Shown: piece by piece, positions 37,101-45,929 of the stretch
Layout of the letters: every line of letters begins with the position of its first letter
Numbering within the stretch: position 1 is the first letter of the stretch
The notes under the pieces: model-generated
Told to the model about the DNA's origin: nothing
Seen by the model: only the letters and a program-made list of their open reading frames with translations
The model's database searches: none
Translations under genes and position numbers: made by a program
Source: Mortierella alpina
Lineage: Eukaryota; Mortierellomycota; Mortierellomycetes; Mortierellales; Mortierellaceae
DNA length: 64,000 nucleotides
Reading direction: 5' to 3'
Assembly: GCA_029449245.1 (NCBI GenBank)
Contig: JANATF010000001.1
Span: 1,116,001 to 1,180,000, forward strand

Positions 37101-40100
37101 TGGGCTTCAGATTCGTTGTAGACCTCCTCAATCTCTTCGATGGTCTCGAACTCCTCGTAAGTCTTGAACTCGTAGGTCCACTTCTCGCTGACGGTAGTCT
37201 CGCGCTCGGTCCACTCGACATCGAACTTCTCCTTGTAGGTGACCTGGAAGGCCTCCTTAGCAGATTCAATGGTCTCGTGAGGGCCATCCAACTTGTAGTC
37301 GGTCTCTCCCCAGCGGTAGTAGACGTAGTACACGTTGGTCTCGCTGTTGTAGATGAGTTGAGTGACGTAAGTGATGCCAGTGCTCTTCTCGGTCAGCACA
37401 GAGTCGTAGACCTCATGATCGTAGTACACATAGGATGTCTCGGCGAAAGGGCAGACGTGATCGACTTTGGCCTTGCGGGTTGTCAAGACCTGATAAGTGC
37501 GCTTCCAGACACCATTGACGTTGATGAGTGCTCCAGCGACGGCAACTCCAGCGCCAGCTGCATTGCGACGGAGCCAAGACGTTTCCTTTGTGACCGCAGG
37601 GTGGTTGACGACCAAAATCTTTTTAGTTGTGGTTGTGGTGGTGGTGCTCTCGTTGGTAGCGTCATCACGAACGGTAGTGTTGTGCTCTTCGTGAGTGATG
37701 AACTTGTCCGTGGTCTTCTCCTCGTCACTTTCGTACTCCACAATCTCCTCCTCAAGGCCGAATTCGTGGTGGACGATGGACCATTGGGCTATTAGATTAT
37801 AAAGGAGGTATCATCGTTAATGTTGTACTTGAGCGAGAACAGTTGTCTCGTTTGTACCGATCACAATACTTACTGTTAATTACAGTTCGTCTTTCCTCCC
37901 AGCTGACACTGTAGGCCTCGGTGTACTTGGTCTTGAAAATGACCTTGGCTTCTTCGACGGTCTCGTAGGGTCCATCCAGGACAACCTGGTCCTCACCCCA
38001 GCTGAGGTACACATAGTAGGTGTTCTCCACGTAGTTGAAGAGCAACTGGGTGGTGTAGATCTCACCCGTTGTCTTGCGGCTGAGCGAGGCGTGGTAAATT
38101 TCCGAGTTGTCATCCGAGTAGACAGTAGCCTGGTGAGCAATTGGGCAGGCATGATCGATGAACTTGGCAGAAGAGACTGAAGTGGTAGAAGCAGATCTCT
38201 TAGGAACAGGAACGCCAGATCGCTCGGACTCGATGGTGACGGTGTCGTATTCGAACTCGACAGCGGACCAGTTCTCACCAGAGGTGACAGTGGTCTCCCG
38301 CTCGGTCCACTCGATACCGACCTTGGACGAGAAGATCTCCTGGAACTCGCGCGTGGCCTGTTCAGTGGTCTCGTAAGGTCCCTCGAGTTGTCCCTCGGTG
38401 GATCCCCACTGAACGTAGATGTAGTAGACGTTCGTGGTGTTGTCGAGAAGAAGCTGCATCACGTAGTCAACTCCAGTACCAGCCTCCTTCAAGTGGCAAG
38501 CCCAGACAGTTCCCTCCCTCTCGAGAACAGTTGCATTCTCCAGAGGACACATGGTGTGAACGCGAACAATGCGACGGGTGCGGGTGATGGTGGTAGTGAT
38601 GACCGTGTACTTGGTGAGGTAGGTGATGTAACGAGTGTAGACAGTCCTGTACTCGGTGACCTCGCGCTCGATTTCTAGAAGGCGTATTGGCATATATCAT
38701 GTTTAGTCCCATATTTCATTTTTGACTAGGGCAACGCATTTTTCTGGGAAACGCCATATCACTTACGCTTGACGTCGTAGCTCGTGCTGACCTCGGAAGT
38801 GGTGAGCCAGTTGAAGCGGACGGCATCGTAGAGCCCTAGGGAGAATAGTCAACAGATAATAAGTCGAACCGTTCTAGGAACTTGCATTGAGGTGATGCGC
38901 CAGTAAATACTTACAGATGGTCTTGCTGGAGGAACGCTCAACCAACACAGCCTTGTCGTTAACAAAGTCAACAACCTGGCTCGAGTTGGAGATCAAGGAG
39001 AACGAGCCATCCTCAGAGAACTGCCACTGCTGGCACGAGGCATCAGCCTGCTTGGAGGTCATGACCAAAGCACCGGTGCTGTCAACAGTCAGGTACAAAC
39101 CAGTGAATCGGTTGATAACATACGAGCCCTCCAGCTTCCAAAGCTGAAGCTCGACCAGGGAATGGCGCTCAGCAGAGGAGAACCTCTTCTGGACCACCAG
39201 GTGGAGGTGGGCTCCATCGGCGCCACGCTCAAGGATGTGGGAGGCGGTGATCGAGGCAACTCTGTTACCGGCAACCAGGTAGAACCAAGACTCCTTGGGT
39301 GCAACCAGGTGCTGCACGGTTTCGGCGTACTCGATGACCTCGTTGGCTAATTGAGTTTTTCAAAAAAAGTGCAGATTTGCATCAGAAAAGGATCTACTGT
39401 TGACCCTGCAATGACATCAATGCTTTTGATACTTACAGGTGGCGGAGGAGCGCAAAACGACCTCCTCGAACTCCTCGTAGAACTCAAAGTCCTCGTATCT
39501 CTCTTCCTCAATGAGAGTGATCTCGGTCCAGACGAGCCACGTAAGGGTAACCTCGTAAACGGACCCTGTTGTCAAATCAAGAAATCACTGTCAGTACCGT
39601 TCTTTTCAACGCTGATGTCCATTTTTTTTTTGCAAACAAGTCATGACAACTTACAGGTGACAGCAGTGGTGCGCTCAACAACAACAACATATCCATCGCG
39701 AATGTTGAGGGCGAGGTGAGAGTGCTGCTCGGGGAAGATGAATCCTGCCTCAATAGCCCACTTGATAGCGTCCTTGGGCAGAACCTGGATCAAACGAGCA
39801 CCCTCCTTAGCATCACCCTCAAGGGTCAAGGCAAGGCCAGTACGCTTGTTGATCAGATAACCATCCTTAAGAGTCCAGAGCTGGATATCCAACATGGCGT
39901 GCTGGTTGGCCGAGGCAGCGGTGGTCTGAGGGTGGATGGAGGCGTACGCGCCCACCTTCATGTGGTTCTTGTTGAAACCGTGGTCGATATCAACGACATG
40001 ACCATTGGACGTGCGGATGAAGAAGTAGGCGGAATGCGAGAACTTCTCCAGCTTGCGAGTGACAACCTGCTCCTTCTTGAGGTAGGAGGTCTCACTTTCG

Positions 40101-43100
40101 CTGGAGACATCCGACTTCTCTTCTTCTGCCAATGTCTCGGTAACGGTGTAGTCCAAGGTCAACCAAGAGAAGTGAACCTCAGCGCAAGACCCTGTAATGT
40201 AACACATACAGAGTGAGAAAAGAAATATGAATACATCCAACTGCACGATCTTGAATGGCAACTTACAGCTCTGAACGTGCTCTCCTTGGCGAACGTGTCT
40301 AATGAATGCGCGGGAACCTTGACGTCCATACGCGAAGAAGATTGCAAAGTCTTCGCGGGACGCAAGACGGATAACACCTCCCTCAATAACCCAGCGCTGA
40401 GTATCAGCGCCAGTCTTGGTGGTCTGGATGAGCTGGGCATTGGCCTCGACTAATATATGGTGAAAACGAAAGGTGTAAGGACGAGGTGCGACAAGCAATC
40501 ATCAGCATTAAAAAGGCGCCGGGTCTTACTTTGATCAACACCAAGTACGAGTCCGGAGCGACGGTTAATGATGTAACCATTATCGAATCTCCAGAGTTGG
40601 AGCTCAAGGAGAGCGTGAGAGTGCTTGCCAGACTTGAGCCTCTGATGAGCCAGGTGAAGGTGAGTACCGGCGTTCAAGTGGTTGATCTGACGGCCGTGCT
40701 CAACCTCGAGGACGAGATCGCTGACGCCTGACTTCAAGTAGAACCAACAATCGACAGGAGCGTTGCTGTGCTCGACAACGCGGGCCAAGTTGTTGGACTC
40801 GAACTCCTTGAGCAACTCGACATCGTCCTCGACGGTAGAGTAGCTTCGCTGGATACTCAGCCAAGTGAACTGAACAGCCTCGAAGGTCCCTGAGAATCAA
40901 ATCATTTGAAAATTGTGAGTATTGGGAAATGATACGCAACTAAAGCTGCTTTGTCTCATTCAGTGATACTTACAGCGCTGGTCCAAATTCCTCTTGTCCT
41001 TGCGCTCATTGAGGGCAATGCGCGCGCCATCGCGGGTACCATCACCGTCGACATCCAAAACCAGGTTGGGCTGGCTCTTCAAGTGAATGAAACCATTGGA
41101 AACAGCCCAAAGCTGATTCTCGTTGCCCTCGGACTTTTGGGTCCACTGAATGATTCTAGAACCTGGCTTCAAAGATCCCTGGTAGACATCCAGGACCAAG
41201 CCAGTACGACGGTTGATGATGTAGCCATCCTTGTAGCACCACAGCTGCAACTCCAACAGCGCATGTCTCTTGGCAGAGGCATAGAGCTTTTGGTTGTTGA
41301 GCTCGACACACGAGCCAGGCTTGGTGTGATCGCGCAAGAAACCGTGCTCAACATCGAGAACAAGGCTAGAGGCTCTGGACTTGATGTAGAAGTACTTCTC
41401 CGAGGGGAACTCGGTGTGGATGGCAATCTGTGCCTCCTCCAGACCCTCATCGTAAGTAAAGGAGCGGGTGGCAATTCGGGAGTGCTTGAGCCATGATGCC
41501 CGAGCGAGCTCCAATGTCCCTAAATAATATTTTTAGCATGGTTGCAAAATTGAGAATAGCAGTTAGTACCACATACTGCAGTCGCTGCGTCGCAAGTGTG
41601 TTAGCGGCCATTTGTGGTGCTGCTTACAGGTCTTGACGTTGGCTTGCGTAGACTTGAGCTCGACCAACTGGACGCGAGAGTTGTCCTTGTTCGACTCAGC
41701 GGTAATAACCAACTTGGGGTTGTAAACCAGCTGAATGTTGCCGTCAACAACGTTCCAGAGCTGGTTGTGCTTTCCATCCTCCTACAGTTGCATGCATCCA
41801 GAATTAGTTAGCAGGCCTGCCTCTAATATTTCTGCTATCCAAATGGTTCTTGAAATGGGGTTTTTTTCTTACCTCAGTAATCGCCTTGTGTTGCTGAATC
41901 AGCTTGACACCAACAATCGCTGAGCGACCATAGATGTCAATGACATAGTTGGTTCTACGGTTGATGAAGTAACCATCCTCGTATCTCCACAACTGCCTCT
42001 CCAGAAGACTCTTGTCGGCATCATCAAGCGAACGCTGCTTCTTCATTGAGATGTAAGCACCAGGGTCGGTTGGAGATGTGATCCAGCCGGCCTCCAGGTC
42101 CATCACGTAGCCAGTAGCACCCGACTTGATAAAGAACCAGTCTTCGTTCTTAATGGCCACCACCTTGGAGACGTGTTCTGTGGTATACAGAAGGTGCGAA
42201 TGGGTAAGATTGGCTGTTGCGTTGTATACACAAAAATATTTCACTGCTAGAACTCCATCGCCTTACCGGTAACGGTCCTGGTGATAATGCGGTCATGCTG
42301 GAGGAACTCAAAAGACGCAAGCTGGAACACCCCTGAAGACGAGATAGTAGCGTACACATGCAATTGGGGTTAAAACGCGCAAGGAGACGCAGTTTGCGGT
42401 TGGATCAGCGGTCATTACCCCTGTGATCTTACACATACATTGTTGGTCCAAGTTGTTTTGGGACTTGGGCCTCTGGAGAGACAGGCGAGAGTTCATCTTG
42501 CTACCATCGCCCTCAATATCAATGGCAAATGTAGGCTTGCCCTGGATAATGAGGCAGCCGTCCACTGCTTCCCAACGCTGATGATGGGCCTCCTAACAAA
42601 GAAGATACAGCGGCAAGCGAAAGTTGTGTGAGCATTGAATCGCTCCTTAGCCGCTGTTTTCATTCTTGAGAGCACAAGAACAATGATTTCTTTACCTTCC
42701 CTTGCTTAGGAACTCCTTGCATGAGACGTGCGCCATAACGGACAACACCTTGCTTGCAGTCGAGAACAAGACCAGATCTCCTGTTGATCAACTGGCCCTC
42801 ATCGTAACGCCACAGCTGGCTCTCGAGTTTTTCACGCTGCTGCTCAGCGTCGGTCGTGATCTGAGCGTTCATGTGGACGAGGGCGTTGGGGGACATGGGG
42901 TCCGACAAGAGGCCCTGCTCTACATCAATCACATAGCCAGAAGACTGGGACTTGATGTAGAACCAGCCGGCGGTGGGGAGAACAGTGGTCGTGGGGAGAA
43001 CAGTGGTCGTGGGGAAGGAGGTAGTGCTGGTTGTAGTGGTGGTAGTGGTAACTGAAGTAGGGACTATAATGGACATTGTAATATAGTCAACATATATACC

Positions 43101-45189
43101 ATCGTGGTTCATTATGCATTCTGTTCGCTATCGGCAGCTGAAAAAGGGCACTTACGCTCGCGTGAGACAGGCTCCTCGACTACAGATGTTGATGGGACTT
43201 CGAGCCAGGTGAACCTAGCTTCTTCCAAGAGCCCTATGTAAAAGAGAATAATCCGATAGGTTCGTTTCTAATATTAGACCAAAAAGCCCCTCCCTCTCAA
43301 CCGCTTTTTCTCGTCTACAAATCACATTTGCTCAGACCCCAGGCTCGAGAGCAATACTCCTCGCTAAGAGATATCTTGTCAACACTTACACTTTTGATCG
43401 TTATTGGCTACAGCCTTGCGCTCACCGATGGCAATCTTTGCGCCATCCTTGGATCCATCGCCATCAATGTCCAGCACGAGTCTAGAGTTGTAAACATTGG
43501 CGATGAAGCCGTTCTCGTAGAACCAGTGCTGGTTACGGGCGTCTTTACCAGTCTTGCGCTGCCATTGAACGACTCGGGCAGCCAGTTTGAGCGTACCTGA
43601 AATATGAAAGCGTAGATACTAATCAGTTTCTTGTATCTTCTTTCACTATGCCACATGTAAAACTGATGGGTCCTGAAGTACGTACCACCTTGAATGTCCA
43701 GAACAAAGCCGGTGCGGCGATTGATCAGGAAGCCCGCCTCGTAGCGCCAGAGCTGGAGCTCCAATAAGGAATGGCGACCGTCGCCGTTATCGATCTTTTG
43801 GTGGTTCATTTCGGCACGAGCGCCGGCCTTCATGGGGTCGGTGAAGTAACCATGCTCGATATCCACCACAAGGCCAGAGGCAGCCGACTTGATGTAGAAC
43901 CAGCTTGTAGGAAAGTTATCAGGCCGGATGGAGATGGACTCTGCTCTTGAGGGAGAAGGGGAGACAGGGTTGCTGCCACCACCACCGAGATAATACCCTA
44001 TGAAAAAGAATTGGATCAAAAGCCATGCTTTCGTCAGCCTCGGGAACACATCTGAGAGCAGCTCACTCTTGTTCGTGTTTTTTTTCGCAACACTTTTTAT
44101 ACTCCCGTTGGTGAGAGAGATCCGGCGAGCCCTTACATTTTTGTTTCTCGTTGTAGGCCTTCTTTTCTTGGATCGTGATGCGGGTTCCGTCGCGGGTAGC
44201 ATCTCCATCGATGGTGATGACGAATTTAGGGTTGCTGGCCAAAGTAAAGACACCGTCGTCGTTGAGCCATTGCTGGCCAGCAGCGTCCTGTAAACGCCCA
44301 ATCCAATGGTTGAGGTTCAAGATTGAGAGCGCGGTATCAGCATTTTGATACATTCATTTTTTCAGTTCATGGCATCTGTAGGATGTCCCTTCTCGTTTCA
44401 GGTCCAAACTCCCATTTACCTTGCCAGTCTTGCGGACATTTTGAATAACACGCGAACCCGTACGGACGACGCCTGGTTTTAGAAACAGGTAAGAATAAAC
44501 AGCGTTCGGGTCAGCATCCCATGCTCAGGCAAGCAAAGAGAGAGAGAGAGAGAGGAGTAGAGCGATATTTCGAAACACCCCCTTGGACGCGACAAACTGA
44601 TTCATGCATCTCTTTCCTTCTGGTCACTCCCCATGCCATGGCCATGGTATGCGCTATGCAATGTTGCTATGCCAACTTTACTCTCTACTCTCCCCGCCCC
44701 CTTTTTTTTTTCTTTTTTTTTTGCGACACTGTGCATGGTACTGAGGGCAGCTGTTAGCAATTCCTCCCACGACCGTTATGCTACTTTTCGTCAGAAAAAA
44801 ATGCACATGCTTTCGATTCTAGAAAAACATGGCCATCACCAACCCCTGCCCCTCGCAAATAAGGTTGGACCCAAAAAAAACGATCAGTGCCAAATGGGTA
44901 ACGTACCTCCTTGGATGTCCAAGACATGGCCTGTACGGACGTTGACGATATAACCCTCTTCTGCCCTCCAGAGCTGCTGCTCCAATTGAGGAAGGGCATC
45001 CATGCTGCTCTTGCTGGACTTGCGGTGAGCAAGTTCGACGCGAGCGCCGGCTTTCAGAGGGTCCTTCAAGAACCCGCTCTCGATATCGAGCACGAGACCT
45101 GCAATGCCCGACTGAATGTAAAAGTGCCCTGTAGGGAAGGACAAGACCCTGCTGGATCGGCCAGGGGATGAAGGAGGAGAACCTGCCAT
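19184..45189 (-). CDS. Giant beta-trefoil/WGR-repeat protein, about 7,691 residues
   Basis: One gene of about 28 exons; CDS 23,076 nt (roughly 0.85 MDa). ATG at 45187-45189. Exons (high to low): 45189-44907, 44472-44420, 44287-44137, 43997-43686, 43596-43390, 43233-43156, 43063-42696, 42592-42439, 42332-42267, 42177-41873, 41781-41628, 41519-40974, 40889-40530, 40449-40267, 40191-39655, 39565-39437, 39346-38915, 38835-38767, 38674-37874, 37788-31927, 31837-29348, 29256-27700, 27610-26672, 26584-24254, 24165-22450, 22358-21621, 21533-19680, 19584-19184. Every junction keeps frame. Residues 1-1440: eight ricin-type beta-trefoils. About 1460-7560: 24 WGR-like domains with acidic linkers and Gly/Ala-rich segments. 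The last 134 residues (for example LRPRAWVSLHVGGWQDAPHE) are unrecognised. No signal peptide is seen, so cytoplasmic location is likely. Function unknown; glycan, protein or ADP-ribose-related binding are only guesses. A split into two genes cannot be excluded without transcripts. Confidence 0.82.
22359..22449 (-). repeat. Duplicated intron, copy 1 (between exons 25 and 26)
   Basis: 91-nt intron whose sequence matches that of 29257-29347 except for a T/C difference visible in the TTTTCAAC/TCTTCAAC segment, at an offset of 6,898. Flanking exon sequence is similar but less so. Confidence 0.85.
26845..28577. repeat. Segmental duplication, copy A
   Basis: By eye this stretch is essentially identical to 31072-32804 at a constant offset of 4,227 bases, covering part of exon 23, the whole 89-nt intron 27611-27699 and part of exon 22. 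Identity decays at both ends. A base-by-base alignment was not run. Confidence 0.85.
29257..29347 (-). repeat. Duplicated intron, copy 2 (between exons 21 and 22)
   Basis: Partner of 22359-22449; same length and near-identical sequence, both ending in the acceptor TTTATATAG and starting GTAAGTGTTG. Confidence 0.85.
31072..32804. repeat. Segmental duplication, copy B
   Basis: Partner of 26845-28577 (offset 4,227). It includes the 89-nt intron 31838-31926, whose sequence matches intron 27611-27699, so the duplication was at the DNA level and recent or recently homogenised. Confidence 0.85.
38915..45189 (-). repeat. Eight tandem ricin-type beta-trefoil domains (exons 1-17 of the giant gene)
   Basis: Each domain starts with a W-F-Y-I-K-S-like strand (WFYIKSAASGLVVDIEHG, WFYIKSQSSGYVIDVEQG, WFFIKSGATGYVMDLEAG, YFYIKSRASSLVLDVEHG, WFYLKSGVSDLVLEVEHG), continues with a QLW strand then YIINRRTGLVLDV, and ends with a third QxW-like subrepeat, the (QxW)3 layout of ricin-B lectins. 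Domains 7 and 8 are more divergent. Between domains sit short linkers of the form W-x4-[FL]-x-[FW]-L (for example WLLEEARFTWLEV, WTFEAVQFTWLSI, WSVYEVTLTWLVW). Exon 7 adds a Thr/Pro-rich spacer. Sugar-binding aspartates were not assigned, so lectin activity is unproven. Confidence 0.8.
42973..43008 (-). repeat. 18-nt tandem duplication in exon 7 of the giant gene
   Basis: Two perfect copies of GTGGGGAGAACAGTGGTC (plus strand), encoding TTTVLP twice within a Thr/Pro-rich spacer between beta-trefoil domains 2 and 3. Confidence 0.85.
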
Positions 45190-45323
45190 GGCTAGTAGTT
45201 TTTTTTTTTGGTTTTTTTGGTGTTGTCTGAGTGTGCGAGGACGACGGAGGGGGGGGGTTTCTTTTCGTGCTATGTAAAAAAAAGAGGTGTTTTTTTTGTT
45301 TCTTGTTTCCTGGACCTGTTTTT

Positions 45324-45331
45324 TTTATATA
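45324..45331 (-). promoter_or_regulatory. Candidate TATA box of the giant gene
   Basis: TATATAAA on the minus strand, about 135 bases upstream of the ATG, inside a T-rich (plus strand) region. Position is suitable; untested. Confidence 0.35.
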
Positions 45332-45902
45332 CAATAAATACAAAGGAACGCGAGAGGTGTTTCCTTAGGGGTTCTTGTTCGTTAGTAAGAGGTTAGTAAA
45401 CGTTTTCTTGTTTTTGGGGGTTGAAGAGGACTTGTTGCTTCTTTTTTTTTGGTTTTTTTTTGGTGTCAAGCGCCTTTGTACAGCGTGAAATTTGGCGGCG
45501 AAGAGTATGAAAAGATGATGGATGAGTGTGAAGTCGCCGAGAACGTGCAGTGCTTGTCTCGGATATGAGAAGAAGGGAATGGGGGGAAGGGCGTGGGGTT
45601 GATTCTTCTTGAATTCAGGCACAATGTCAAGACAAGGTGGAGATGAACAAGGAGAAAAGGGAGAAAGAAAGAGCGAAAAGGGCCGGGATGACTGAGTTGA
45701 TAGAGAAAATGGCAATGGGAACGAGAGGGCGACGGTAAGAGTGCGAGCGGGCGATGGGAGGAGCGACAAGAGCACAAGCGGCCATGGTCTGGATGTGTGC
45801 GAATCCCTTGGTGAGATTCAATTGTTGGCGAGTATTCAGTATTCGCTTCACGTCTCCCCCTTCCAGTCACCCAAGAGAAAGCGCCAATAGAGTATAAAAG
45901 CT

Positions 45903-45929
45903 GGTTGAATAGGTTGAATGGGTTGAATG
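45903..45929. repeat. Short tandem repeat, 9-nt unit
   Basis: Three copies of GGTTGAATR in a row, followed by a degenerate GGTCGAGTT. Confidence 0.85.

Larger units (their letters stand above)
19680..38674 (-). repeat. Array of 24 WGR-like domain units (exons 19-27 of the giant gene)
   Basis: Counting the RWGE/xWGx motif per exon gives 2, 8, 3, 2, 1, 3, 2, 1, 2 units. A standard unit is about 730-780 nt and runs: KWTYEVKTYETFEEVEE, acidic coiled linker, PAVPAKASWFRRAL, Gly/Ala-rich segment, KVDGVWKRTVQVLTTRKAKV, then DHVCPLAKTAYVYYDDEVYD and the WGR core YYVYYRWGETDYKLDG...EAFQVTYKEKFDVEWTERE. The order of the core (V-D-x2-C-P, Y-D, L-I-F, W-G, final E-W-x-E-R) matches the WGR domain of PARP2/PARP3-type proteins. 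The two units of exon 19 are the most divergent (VQWGSTEGQLEG and LSWGEDQVVLDG). An exceptional 939-nt unit with an extra Glu/Val/Lys-rich linker occurs three times. Confidence 0.85.

Noticed and set aside
20190-38278. Arg/Ser/Pro-rich minus-strand frames repeated at each unit (MTARPMCTTSTTAGERLTTS)
   Set aside because: Out-of-frame shadows of the WGR core recurring with the repeat period.
19680-38674. Array interpreted as a transposon or satellite cluster
   Set aside because: The repeats are protein-coding with conserved frame, splice sites at unit boundaries and gradual divergence; no terminal repeats, transposase or integrase motifs were seen.
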